A DNA stretch of 64,000 nt, taken from positions 207,649 to 271,648 of the forward strand of contig CASFBF010000011.1 in assembly GCA_949292985.1 (NCBI GenBank). The letters are read 5' to 3'. Below the pieces are notes generated by a model that did no database searches, was not told where the DNA came from, and was given only the letters and a program-made list of their open reading frames with translations. Shown here piece by piece: positions 41,852 through 50,176 of the stretch. The first letter of the stretch is position 1, and every line of letters starts with the position of its first letter. A program made the translations under genes and the position numbers. This DNA comes from an uncultured Bacillota bacterium. GTDB lineage: Bacteria > Bacillota > Clostridia > Christensenellales > UBA1242.

Positions 41852-43045
41852 ATGATAATAACATTTGTAACTGATTGCTATTATGACGAAAACAACGGAA
41901 CTGGCATTTCTGCAAGAAGATTTACAGATATGCTTAGAAGGCGTGGGCATGAGGTAAGAATTGTAACAATTGACCAAGAAGGTCGAACAAGTTATGGCGT
42001 GCCAAGGCGCTCATTTGGAAAATTGTTTGATAAAATAATTATGGCAGAGGGTTTTAATTTCGCAAATCCTGATGAAGAAATTTTAAAAAAAGCAATAATT
42101 GGAAGTGATATTGTTCACATATATATGCCTTTTAAATTAGGTATCACTGCTGCAAAACTATGTAGAGAACTTAATGTTCCATGCACTGCCGCTTTTCATG
42201 TAGACCCTTGCAACATCACCTCAACAATTTACATGCATAAAATTAAACCGCTCAACGATGCAATTTATCTTTCTTTTTATAACAATCTTTACAGGTATGT
42301 TAAACACATTCATTGCCCAAGCATGATGATTGCAAATCGTCTTGTAAAACAAAAATATAATTCTTACTTACATGTAATTTCAAATGGTTATTCAGAAAAT
42401 TTCACAATGACTGAAATTGAAAAACCAACATTTTTGAATGATAAAATAATAGTTTCATTCATTGGAAGATTTTCACAAGAAAAAAGGCACGATTTAATAA
42501 TAAAGGCAGTTGACAAATCCAAATACAGAGATAAAATACAGTTAATTTTTGGCGGGAAAGGCCCATTAAAGAAAAAAATACAAAAAATGGCAACTAGATT
42601 GCCTATCACCCCTATTTTTGGTTTTTATACAAAAGAACAACTTCATTCAATTCACAACTTTACTGACATTTACGTTCACCCAGCCGACACTGAAATTGAA
42701 GGAATAAGTTGTATCGAAGCGATCGCTTGCGGAGTAGTGCCAATAGTTTCAAAATCCACTCGTTCGGCAACCCCACAATTTACTATTTGCGAAGAATCTC
42801 TTTTTAAACCAGGAGATTACAAAGATTTGGCAGCCAAACTAGATTGGTGGATTGAACACCCAGAAGAAAGGCTTAAATATAAAACCGAATATGTTGAACA
42901 CTCTAAAAATTTCCAAATTGAAAGAAGTATTGATTTGATAATAAACATGTTTAATCAAGCAATAGCCGATTGGGATCCAAAATATGACGGCAGGAAAAAG
43001 AAAAAAGCACTTGCACCAACAATTCTTTCAAATATAAACAATTAA
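41852..43045 (+). CDS. GT4 glycosyltransferase, diacylglycerol glucosyltransferase-like
   Basis: 397 aa, GT-B fold. Opening MIITFVTDCYYDENNGTGIS, mid motif IVSFIGRFSQEKRHDLIIKA for the nucleotide-sugar domain, and EIEGISCIEAIACGVVPI carrying the EX7E donor motif. The overall pattern resembles enzymes adding glucose to diacylglycerol in Gram-positive membranes; the acceptor is not certain. No membrane helix. The C-terminus is basic (DGRKKKKAL), which suits membrane contact. GGGAG upstream; monocistronic with a strong terminator. Confidence 0.85.
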   Translation: MIITFVTDCYYDENNGTGISARRFTDMLRRRGHEVRIVTIDQEGRTSYGVPRRSFGKLFDKIIMAEGFNFANPDEEILKKAIIGSDIVHIYMPFKLGITAAKLCRELNVPCTAAFHVDPCNITSTIYMHKIKPLNDAIYLSFYNNLYRYVKHIHCPSMMIANRLVKQKYNSYLHVISNGYSENFTMTEIEKPTFLNDKIIVSFIGRFSQEKRHDLIIKAVDKSKYRDKIQLIFGGKGPLKKKIQKMATRLPITPIFGFYTKEQLHSIHNFTDIYVHPADTEIEGISCIEAIACGVVPIVSKSTRSATPQFTICEESLFKPGDYKDLAAKLDWWIEHPEERLKYKTEYVEHSKNFQIERSIDLIINMFNQAIADWDPKYDGRKKKKALAPTILSNINN

Positions 43046-43078
43046 AAATCTAGTGCACAATGCACTAGATTTTTTTAA
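43043..43078. terminator. Bidirectional terminator
   Basis: AAAATCTAGTGCA and TGCACTAGATTTT form a 13-bp stem flanked by A and T runs between the convergent GT4 and Cys-rich genes. Confidence 0.88.
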
Positions 43079-43296
43079 AACCATTTCCAACATCGTCTAC
43101 ACCTACACTGGCATCTCCAACAACAGCAAAAACAGCAACAACATCTGCAATTAAACCACCAGTAAGGATAATAAACTGGTAAATTTGGAACTACTGGCGG
43201 TTGATAAACCAATGTGCTTACTTGATTGCTTGAAATTGTTTCTGGCACAGACAAAGAAAAATCAGTAACAGAAGATTGATTTAAAATTGTTTTCAT
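43075..43296 (-). CDS. Small protein with Cys/Arg/Trp-rich C-terminus
   Basis: 73 aa. Residues 1-35 (NQSSVTDFSLSVPE, SNQVSTLVYQPP) resemble the start of the next gene upstream (NQSNVQFSYSLPDG, SNVVSTEILTYSF), so it is a paralogous N-terminus with a new tail. Residues 50-73 consist of Cys, Arg, Trp and Phe (CRCCCCFCCCWRCQCRCRRC), 12 Cys in about 20 residues. Such a tail could cross-link a surface layer by disulfides or bind metal. Last gene of the DUF11 operon. No signal peptide. Confidence 0.6.
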   Translation of the reverse strand: MKTILNQSSVTDFSLSVPETISSNQVSTLVYQPPVVPNLPVYYPYWWFNCRCCCCFCCCWRCQCRCRRCWKWF

Positions 43297-44055
43297 TTAA
43301 TTCACCACCACATCAAATTCAACTGTTGCAACTTCACCAGCAACTAAATCAGGTAAACTAAATCCGTTTTGTGGGTTATAAGTTGGTTGTGGCACTGAAT
43401 TTATTTTAACACTTCCGTCTACAAAAGTCGTACCTGCTGGGATAACATCAGTGAATATAAGATTTGTTTTTGTTAATGTGCCTGTGTTTGTAACTTTGTT
43501 GGTGTAATGCAAAGTGTCGCCTTTTACAGCAAATGCCTTATCTACTTCTTTAATAACTCCAAGTTTTGTAGAAACAAGTGGAATGGTTACTAAATTAGTG
43601 TTTTCATTATATGGCACGCCATTGACCGCATATGCCAAATTAGCATAGTTTACAACATTATCTTCTGTTTTTGGATTGTTAGAAAGGATTGAATATTTTA
43701 CAGTTGTAACATCGCTAGGGCTCATATCTGGCAAAGAAAAGCCAACGAAAACATCATGGGCTGGAAAACTTATGCCGTTGATAGTAACCGTGCCAGCGAC
43801 ATTACTTGCACCTGTTGTCATAACATCTTTAAAAAACAAATTTGAAATAGTCGCTTGTGAATTGTTTGTATAAACAACAGTTTGCTCCGCTTGCTCACCT
43901 TCCCTTAAAAATGATTTGTTTGTAGATTTAATTTTGGTAAAAGAGTAAGTTAAAATTTCAGTTGAAACCACATTGCTGTCAACGTTTTGAGTTTCAGTAG
44001 ATCCATCTGGCAAAGAATAACTGAACTGAACATTTGATTGATTTGTTATAATCAT
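43297..44055 (-). CDS. DUF11 repeat surface protein
   Basis: 252 aa with two DUF11-type beta-sandwich repeats (about residues 40-150 and 155-252), each with VVYTNNSQATISNLFFKD / YTNKVTNTGTLTKTNLIF, then IPAGTTFVDGSVKINSVPQP and GFSLPDLVAGEVATVEF. Such domains occur in bacterial surface proteins. It has no signal peptide and no anchor, unlike most DUF11 proteins, which in some sporeformers is true of spore-surface forms. It abuts the Cys-rich gene without a gap. Confidence 0.75.
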   Translation of the reverse strand: MIITNQSNVQFSYSLPDGSTETQNVDSNVVSTEILTYSFTKIKSTNKSFLREGEQAEQTVVYTNNSQATISNLFFKDVMTTGASNVAGTVTINGISFPAHDVFVGFSLPDMSPSDVTTVKYSILSNNPKTEDNVVNYANLAYAVNGVPYNENTNLVTIPLVSTKLGVIKEVDKAFAVKGDTLHYTNKVTNTGTLTKTNLIFTDVIPAGTTFVDGSVKINSVPQPTYNPQNGFSLPDLVAGEVATVEFDVVVN

Positions 44056-44065
44056 ATTGATCTCC

Positions 44066-45769
44066 TTAATTTACTTTAACTTTAAATAAAACTTTTGCGC
44101 TTTCTAATGGTGAAAGGTTTGGAATTAAAAATCCAACACTTGGGTCATATGCAGGAAAAGCAACATCATCAATTTCCACCGAACCTGCCACAAATGTTGT
44201 TCCTACTGGGATTGCATCAGTAAATGTTAAGTTAAAAATTGGAAGAGTGCCTGTGTTAGTTACGACAGAAACATAAGTTAATTCATCGCCTGCAACTGCA
44301 TATTGTTTATCTACGGTTTTTTCTACCATAGCATCTATTGAAATAATGAATACACTTGCGATATTAGAATTAGAAGAAGAATTTACTACAAAGCCTGCAA
44401 ACGGCTCAAAAGAATAGTCAATTTTTGCAACATTTAAAACCGGATTGGAAACAGGAATTTGATTTGCAATAACACTAAATTTAACAGTTTTGCTTGCTCC
44501 TGCTGATATAGAACCAAGGTTTATTGGAAAAGTATCTGGCTGAATAACGCCGTCAACTGTTATGCTTCCAGGCACAAGATTTAAACCAAATGGTATAGGG
44601 TCATCAAAACTCACATTTGTCGCAGTAAGTGAGCCCGAGTTTTTTGCCAAAACGGTGTATTCTATTTGCTGACCAATTTCAGCAAAACTTCTATCTGCCG
44701 ATTTTGTTAACTCCAAATTTGCGCCCAAACTATCAATCTGCAACGCCAAAGCATTTGGCACATATAAATCTCCACTTGAAGTGAACCTTACTGCTGCTGT
44801 GCTTTGATTGGTGGTTAACTGACTTGAAAGGTCAATTGCAGTAATATCCCAGCCCTGCCTGCAAGCAGAAGTATTAGTGCTTGTAAACGGATTGGCGTTT
44901 CTCGTTCCAAAAGTTCCTGTTGTGTCTAATAAACCATTTTCGTTGTTAATTTGAGAGCAGAAAAAGTTTGTCTGAGGGTTGTTTGGCCCGAATAAACTGA
45001 CAAGGCTTCCAACATTTTGACCAAAGAGCATTTGGTCGCCATTTATTACTGCATCACCTTCCTGCGCACTTACAAACAATTTTCCTGTGATTGGTAAAAC
45101 TGGTGGGGTTTTAAATCCCGATAAAGTAATGTCAGTTGAGCCTGCATCTGGCGATACGACAACACCGCCCGCCCAGAAAGTTAAGTTTCTAAGTGGCAAA
45201 GTATTATTGGAGTAAACAACCGCTAATGTCCATCCTGCATGATTTGTTGAAAATGTATTATTTTCAAGAGGTTCTATAAGCGCAGGAACTCTGCCAACGC
45301 TGTAAGAACCATTCATAGCAGATTGAATTAAACTTGTTACATTAGCCGAGCGAACATAGAAACCTAATGTTTGCCCCTGAGTGTTAATCAACAAATTTTG
45401 TTTAGTCGCATTTTCAGGCAAAATATTATTACTACTAAGCGGAGTAGTAAAAACAACTGAATTATCAATCAGGTTTGAAATATTGCTGTTAACAGAACGA
45501 TAAAGTCCGCCCCAGATAAGTTCGGCATAAACAACAGAACTGCCTGCTGGCAAATTTAACATTGCCATAGAACCATTTTGCAAGTAGTTGGCAGTTGTTC
45601 CTGTTGGAAAAGTTGAAACCTGCAAAGCATTGTTTAAACTGGTAAAAGCGCCGATTGAGCCTAATGTACCCGAAAGATTTTGGTCTTGCCGTTTACTTAA
45701 ACCCAAAGTATTGCCAGTAAAAACAATGCCTCCTCTACGAATATCTGTATATCTTAATATTAAAGACAT
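44066..45769 (-). CDS. Large DUF11 surface protein
   Basis: 567 aa. Residues 1-310 form a unique beta-rich domain beginning RGGIVFTGNTLGLSKRQDQN, a start I remember from Bacillus/Clostridium DUF11 proteins; residues 320-445 and 455-567 are two DUF11 repeats (NSGSLTATNVSFDDPIPFG; NTGTLPIFNLTFTDAIPVG). No signal peptide or LPXTG. First gene of a three-gene operon. AAGGAG precedes the ATG, directly behind an attenuator-like hairpin. Confidence 0.8.
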   Translation of the reverse strand: MSLILRYTDIRRGGIVFTGNTLGLSKRQDQNLSGTLGSIGAFTSLNNALQVSTFPTGTTANYLQNGSMAMLNLPAGSSVVYAELIWGGLYRSVNSNISNLIDNSVVFTTPLSSNNILPENATKQNLLINTQGQTLGFYVRSANVTSLIQSAMNGSYSVGRVPALIEPLENNTFSTNHAGWTLAVVYSNNTLPLRNLTFWAGGVVVSPDAGSTDITLSGFKTPPVLPITGKLFVSAQEGDAVINGDQMLFGQNVGSLVSLFGPNNPQTNFFCSQINNENGLLDTTGTFGTRNANPFTSTNTSACRQGWDITAIDLSSQLTTNQSTAAVRFTSSGDLYVPNALALQIDSLGANLELTKSADRSFAEIGQQIEYTVLAKNSGSLTATNVSFDDPIPFGLNLVPGSITVDGVIQPDTFPINLGSISAGASKTVKFSVIANQIPVSNPVLNVAKIDYSFEPFAGFVVNSSSNSNIASVFIISIDAMVEKTVDKQYAVAGDELTYVSVVTNTGTLPIFNLTFTDAIPVGTTFVAGSVEIDDVAFPAYDPSVGFLIPNLSPLESAKVLFKVKVN

Positions 45770-45785
45770 GATTTCTCCTTAAAAA

Positions 45786-45823
45786 ATGCTTACATAACCG
45801 CCAAAAAACGATTATGTAAGCAC
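45786..45823 (-). promoter_or_regulatory. Attenuator-like hairpin in the DUF11 operon leader
   Basis: On the minus strand GCTTACATAA and TTATGTAAGC pair over 10 bp around a 14-nt loop, and ATTTTTT follows directly before AAGGAG of the first gene. It lies within about 10 nt of the predicted transcript start, so it acts either as an intrinsic terminator that must be overcome or as a 5' stabiliser. Confidence 0.6.
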
Positions 45824-45833
45824 CTCTACTAAC

Positions 45834-45862
45834 ATAATATTAAAATAAACATAAAGTGTGAA
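45834..45862 (-). promoter_or_regulatory. Promoter of the DUF11 operon
   Basis: TTCACA (45857-45862), 17 bp, TATTAT (45834-45839). The -35 touches the T run of the upstream terminator. Confidence 0.7.
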
Positions 45863-45893
45863 TAAAAATGCGAAACTTTAAGTTTCGCATTTA
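45863..45893 (-). terminator. Terminator of the M1 peptidase gene
   Basis: AAATGCGAAACT and AGTTTCGCATTT around TTA, followed by T bases on the minus strand; contains the stop codon region. Confidence 0.85.
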
Positions 45894-47360
45894 TGCATAA
45901 ACGAATTCAACCTCACCATTTAGCCAACTGTTAAAAAACTTCTCTAAATTTCTGCCTGATTTTGAAGAAAAATAACTTATAAACTCACTTGTATTTACAT
46001 TTTTATAGGCAAACTCTTTAAAATATGCTTTTAAAGTTGAATTCAACTTTTTATTTCCAAGTTCACTTCTAAGCGTATCAAACAGCAAAACTCCCCTAGT
46101 ATAAATGTTGTTAATATACTCTGGTTCAGTGTTAAACTCATCAAGAGCCCTAAGCATAGATGTGTCTACTTCGCCTTGTATTTTGTTATAAATGCTCAGA
46201 AAGAATTTATAGTTAGATTCTGCACCGCTGATAACTTTATCGTAAGTTATGTTATATTCACCATAATTTTCAAAAAATAACGCAGTCGAATATTCGGTTA
46301 AACTCTCATCTAGCCATGCTTCGTTATACTCATCATTTCCCACAACGCCATACCACCATTGGTGAGCGATTTCATGGGCTATAACATAGTCATAATCCAA
46401 GCCTGAAACTGTATCAGAAATCATGACAAGTCGTGGGTATTCCATGCCCCCATGCACAAAATTGGTCTGAACAACGGTAAGTGAGGAATATGGATAATCT
46501 CCAAAAGTTTCGCTATAAAACTCCACCGCCTTGACTGCGGTTTCGAGAGAGCCCTGAGGGTCATCATCGTTATAGTAATAATATTCAATCAAGCAATCCC
46601 CGCTTTTTGCTGAAATAACACTAAAATTTTCAGAAAGCACGAAACTAACATCTCTTACTTTGGAAGAAGAAAAGGTTGTTGTAAAATACTGTCCATTATC
46701 ATTGGTTTTAATGTTGTCACCACTGCAAGCAATTTTTAATTTTTTTGGATAACTTACAGTAACAGAATAATTTGCTACATCAGAATAAAACGGGTCACCA
46801 TTGGCAACATAACCTTCGCTCATAAAACCTTTGCCATTTTCATACACGCATGCAATTGGATAAAAATTTCCAAAATTAACTGCGTTTTCACCATAACCAA
46901 ATCTATGATTTGCGTTTGGCAACTTTAAATTAAAGTCTATCTCAATTTTAACATTTTCGTCAGGAAACAACTGCTGTTCAAGTTGAACCTTTAACAACAT
47001 ATCTGCTTCGCCTTCAACACTGTACTCCACTTGGCTCCCCGCAATTTTTACATTAACAATTTCGATTCCGCCGAAACTTTTGCCATTTGGATAAGTTTTT
47101 GCCTCATTTGAAGTAGAACAAACCAGCCCCTCTCCCTCCTCAGAAAAAGCATTAGGATAAAGATGAAATAAAATATAATCAAACGCATTGTCGGAAGTGT
47201 TTACATAATCTACAACACATGCCCCTTGTGCGGTTTTATTCTCATCATCATATGTGATCACAAGTGAATATGAACAAAGTTTTTGTTCTTCTCCGCAACC
47301 CGTTAAAAAAACAATGGGAACAATAAAAATCAAACACAATAAAAACGACAATTTTCTCAT
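45891..47360 (-). CDS. M1-family metallopeptidase lipoprotein
   Basis: 489 aa from the ATG at 47358-47360 (MRKLSFLLCLIFIVP), with signal peptide and lipobox LTGC at about residues 19-22, so it is anchored outside the membrane. GGMEYPRLV is the substrate N-terminus motif and HEIAHQWWYGVVGNDEYNEAWLDESLTEYS gives zinc ligands HExxH-x18-E. The C-terminal ERAP domain is missing, typical of the short bacterial M1 group. No ribosome binding site; TATGTT lies five bases upstream of the ATG. Monocistronic. Confidence 0.9.
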   Translation of the reverse strand: MRKLSFLLCLIFIVPIVFLTGCGEEQKLCSYSLVITYDDENKTAQGACVVDYVNTSDNAFDYILFHLYPNAFSEEGEGLVCSTSNEAKTYPNGKSFGGIEIVNVKIAGSQVEYSVEGEADMLLKVQLEQQLFPDENVKIEIDFNLKLPNANHRFGYGENAVNFGNFYPIACVYENGKGFMSEGYVANGDPFYSDVANYSVTVSYPKKLKIACSGDNIKTNDNGQYFTTTFSSSKVRDVSFVLSENFSVISAKSGDCLIEYYYYNDDDPQGSLETAVKAVEFYSETFGDYPYSSLTVVQTNFVHGGMEYPRLVMISDTVSGLDYDYVIAHEIAHQWWYGVVGNDEYNEAWLDESLTEYSTALFFENYGEYNITYDKVISGAESNYKFFLSIYNKIQGEVDTSMLRALDEFNTEPEYINNIYTRGVLLFDTLRSELGNKKLNSTLKAYFKEFAYKNVNTSEFISYFSSKSGRNLEKFFNSWLNGEVEFVYA

Positions 47361-47395
47361 GCTATAACATATTCGCATTTGATAAATAAAATTCT

Positions 47396-47423
47396 TTGAC
47401 AAATTAAATTTTTGTGATAAAAT
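47396..47423 (+). promoter_or_regulatory. Promoter of dnaD-dnaI
   Basis: TTGACA (47396-47401), 16 bp, TAAAAT (47418-47423) preceded by TGTGA. Confidence 0.75.
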
Positions 47424-47441
47424 CATTCTAACGGAGTAAAT

Positions 47442-48884
47442 ATGAGTTTTTGCAAATTTTCATCAGAATTAGTGGCAAACAACAAAACAGAAATCGACAA
47501 TATTTTTATCGATAATTTTTTGCCAAATGCGCCTGATTTGTGCGTAAAAGTTTATCTATACGGCTTATACCTTGCCACAAACGATTTGGAGTTTGACAAC
47601 ACCTTTGAAGCCTTTGCAAAAAAACTTGGAATTTCTGAACTAGACCTTGAAACTGCGTTCAGATATTGGGAAGAGCAAGGCCTTGTTCAAGTCCTTTCAA
47701 CATATCCTATCCAAGTGTTATATAAACCATTAAAAGATGTTATAAATGGCACAAGATTATATAAGCCTGAAAAATACGAAAAATTTAACACTCAGGCTCA
47801 GGAACTTTTTCATGGCACAAGAGAAATTACAAAAACCGAATATGGCGAATATTACAATTTTTTAGAAAAAAGTGGTATGGAACAAGAAGCACTTTTAATG
47901 ATAATAAACTATTGCCTGCAAAGTAAAAAGAAAGCGGTGGGATATAGTTACATACTAACTGTTGCACGCAACTGGGTTAAAGAAGGAATTTTAACTGCAA
48001 AACAAGTTGAAGAAAAATTATATGAGGCAGAACAAGCCTCAACTTCCCTTTCGGCTATTTTGAAAGTTTTAGGCATAAAACGCAGCGCAAGCATAGACGA
48101 GCGTGAACTATACCAAAAATGGAAAGAAGGCATGGGCTTTGAAGATGACGCCATTTTGTTTGTAGCCGAAAGCATGAAAAAGAAAGGCGGGTTTGAAAAA
48201 TTAAATTACTTGCTTGAAAAATACTTTTTAAATGGAAAGTTTTCAGTGGCTGAAATCAAACATTTCATTGCTTCGCAAGATGAAATTTATACACTTGCCA
48301 AACAAGTTAACCGCAATCTTGGAGTTTACTACGAAAGTCTTGACAGTGAAATAGAAACCTACATCAACCCATGGCTTAATATGGGATTTGAACCAAAAGC
48401 GCTTGAAGATATGGCAAGTTATGCTTTTAAATCTTCCATTCGTTCGCTAGACGGACTTAACAACCTTGTTCAAAAACTATATAAACTTGGAATATTAACA
48501 AAGTCAGCACTTGATGAATATCTTGAAAATATTGTTAACATTGACAATCAAATCAAAAAACTTTTAGAAGACCTTGGCATTTCACGCCGTGTAAATTCTT
48601 TCGATAGAGAAAGTTATAAAACTTGGAAAAATAGTTGGGGATTAAACGACGAAATTATTGAATATGCGGCCTCACTTTCAAAAGACAAACTTTCGCCAAT
48701 TCAATACATGGCAAGATTACTCGCATCATGGCACGAACAAAACATAACTTCACTTGACGAGGCTAAACGTCTTTCCCCTAAACCAGCCACAGTGCAAACC
48801 CCAAAAACCGAAATCAAAGGTCGCTCATACACCAAACAAGATTTTCAAGCAATGGTTCAATCAATAGACGAAATTGAGTTGTAA
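47442..48884 (+). CDS. DnaD-domain primosomal protein (DnaB/DnaD-like)
   Basis: 480 aa. N-terminal winged-helix dimerisation part (LPNAPDLCVKVYLYGLYLA, TFEAFAKKLGISELDLETAFRYWEEQGLV) and at least two DnaD C-terminal domains (around residues 200-290 and 310-450, with YESLDSEIETYINPWLNMGFEPKALEDM showing the family YxxxI...W pattern). Such proteins remodel the origin and recruit the helicase loader, which is encoded next with a 9-bp gap. GGAG precedes the ATG. Confidence 0.88.
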   Translation: MSFCKFSSELVANNKTEIDNIFIDNFLPNAPDLCVKVYLYGLYLATNDLEFDNTFEAFAKKLGISELDLETAFRYWEEQGLVQVLSTYPIQVLYKPLKDVINGTRLYKPEKYEKFNTQAQELFHGTREITKTEYGEYYNFLEKSGMEQEALLMIINYCLQSKKKAVGYSYILTVARNWVKEGILTAKQVEEKLYEAEQASTSLSAILKVLGIKRSASIDERELYQKWKEGMGFEDDAILFVAESMKKKGGFEKLNYLLEKYFLNGKFSVAEIKHFIASQDEIYTLAKQVNRNLGVYYESLDSEIETYINPWLNMGFEPKALEDMASYAFKSSIRSLDGLNNLVQKLYKLGILTKSALDEYLENIVNIDNQIKKLLEDLGISRRVNSFDRESYKTWKNSWGLNDEIIEYAASLSKDKLSPIQYMARLLASWHEQNITSLDEAKRLSPKPATVQTPKTEIKGRSYTKQDFQAMVQSIDEIEL

Positions 48885-48893
48885 GGAGAAAAA

Positions 48894-49805
48894 ATGAAAC
48901 AAAGTTTACTCAACAAGGCTCTTAATATAATCAGACAAAGAAAACAACTTGCCGAAACACAGGCGCAAGAGATTTTATCTAGTGCATTAAAAAATGATGA
49001 TTTTAAAAAGGCCTATCAAAACTTGCAACAAGCAATTCAAAATCAAGCAAAAGACGAGGCTTATGGAATAAAAAATAATGGTCAAGAAGTTAAAAATTGC
49101 CAAAAAGAATATGAAAATATAAAAAATAAACTAAAAATATCCACAATTTCACCTAATTATCATTGTAAAAAATGTAACGATAATGGAATTATAAACGGCG
49201 AATATTGCACCTGTTTAAAAAAAGAAATTGCTTTGCTTTTAGTTAAAAACAGCGGATTTGACAGTTTAGAAGATTTTTCTAAATCAAACTTTTCAATTTT
49301 TGACGATGAAGAAAAAGCCAAAAAAATATATTCGCTTATGGAAAAATGGTGCTTAACACAAACACAAAAAACTTTAGTTTATATGTTTGGTCAAACAGGC
49401 ACAGGAAAAACCCACTTGATGAAATGTATGGCTAAAAAACTTATAGATGAAGGCAAAATTTGCCAAATGTTTACTGCCTTTTCTCTTAATCAAAAGTTCT
49501 TGCAAATTCACACCAGCACAGAAGAGCAAAAAAACATGCTGTTAGAAGAACTTCTCTCCCCTGAGGTTTTGTTTATAGATGACCTTGGCACTGAACCTGT
49601 TTACAAAAATGTTACGAAAGAATATTTATATCTTTTAATAAATGAAAGACAAACACGAAATTTACGAACAGTCATCACTTCAAATCTTGACCCAGAGCAG
49701 ATAATGTCTAGATACGACGAGCGCATCTTCTCGCGAATAATAAACAAAGAAAAATCAATTGTGCTTGAAATTTCAGGAAAAGATTTAAGAGTTAAAAATA
49801 AATAA
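48894..49805 (+). CDS. Helicase loader, DnaI/DnaC-like ATPase
   Basis: 303 aa. N-terminal helical part, a zinc-binding knuckle CKKCNDNGIINGEYCTC near residue 93, Walker A FGQTGTGKTHL near 165, Walker B VLFIDDLGTEP, sensor region VITSNLDPEQI and the arginine finger in SRYDERIFSRI. Loads the replicative helicase together with the DnaD-like protein. AAGGAG precedes the ATG. It is the last host gene before the right prophage. Confidence 0.92.
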   Translation: MKQSLLNKALNIIRQRKQLAETQAQEILSSALKNDDFKKAYQNLQQAIQNQAKDEAYGIKNNGQEVKNCQKEYENIKNKLKISTISPNYHCKKCNDNGIINGEYCTCLKKEIALLLVKNSGFDSLEDFSKSNFSIFDDEEKAKKIYSLMEKWCLTQTQKTLVYMFGQTGTGKTHLMKCMAKKLIDEGKICQMFTAFSLNQKFLQIHTSTEEQKNMLLEELLSPEVLFIDDLGTEPVYKNVTKEYLYLLINERQTRNLRTVITSNLDPEQIMSRYDERIFSRIINKEKSIVLEISGKDLRVKNK

Positions 49806-49834
49806 AAAATCTCACCAATCGGTGAGATTTTATT
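49804..49834 (+). terminator. Terminator of dnaD-dnaI
   Basis: AAAATCTCACC, loop AAT, GGTGAGATTTTATTTT. Confidence 0.85.
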
Positions 49835-49835
49835 T

Positions 49836-49855
49836 TGGCAGGGGTGGAAGGATTT
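49836..49855 (-). other. tRNA 3'-end fragment, probable prophage attachment site
   Basis: On the minus strand these 20 bases read as the 3' half of a T arm, an acceptor strand, a discriminator G and CCA (AAATCCTTCCACCCCTGCCA). No 5' part of a tRNA accompanies it. Prophages that integrate into the 3' end of a tRNA gene leave such a copy at the far end. The G discriminator and the AGGGGTG acceptor complement fit bacterial tRNA-Trp best. Prophage DNA starts here and continues to the right. Confidence 0.7.
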
Positions 49856-50120
49856 TAAAGAGCGCAAAATAAATACAAAACAACACAACATGTGCTATTA
49901 TTTATCTTTATTTATCACAAAATGTAGTTATTTAACACCATTTTTTATTTTTTTGTTCCTAAAAATGTGCCTAAATTTTCCATAAAAAAGAGAAGAAATC
50001 TCTCTTTGTTTATATATCATAATTTTTTATAAATATGGCATACTCATTTGCATAAGCAGTAACCTTTGGATCATAATATATTTATGATACACATTTTGTT
50101 AAGATTTTTATTGTAAATTC
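49856..50120. other. Non-coding prophage edge with operator-like repeats
   Basis: No gene of usual size. It contains AGGCACATTTTTAGGAAC on the minus strand near 49965-49982, which resembles repeated arm sites near phage attachment sites, an A/T palindrome ATCATAA...TTATGAT (50070-50088), and TTATGATACAC (50082-50092), which is the exact complement of GTGTATCATAA at 50141-50151 over the promoter. An AGAGAAGAAATCTCTCT hairpin lies at 49990-50006. Confidence 0.45.
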
Positions 50121-50176
50121 TTGACAAAACCCGGGAGATGGTGTATCATAATAATGAAATATAAAACATATTTCAT
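50108..50176 (-). CDS. Possible 22-residue hydrophobic peptide, type I toxin-like
   Basis: The minus-strand ORF starts MKYVLYFIIMIHHLPG and ends at TAA with a basic tail. AGGTGAG is correctly spaced before the ATG. One hydrophobic helix and a Lys near the end resemble small membrane toxins. The plus-strand RNA predicted at 50156-50232 covers its ribosome binding site and first codons, the layout of a type I toxin and antisense RNA. It may also be chance; only expression data can tell. Confidence 0.3.
   Translation of the reverse strand: MKYVLYFIIMIHHLPGFVKNLQ
50121..50149 (+). promoter_or_regulatory. Promoter of a small RNA
   Basis: TTGACA (50121-50126), 17 bp, TATCAT (50144-50149). The -10 lies inside GTGTATCATAA, one arm of a perfect 11-bp inverted repeat whose other arm is at 50082-50092. 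Confidence 0.7.
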
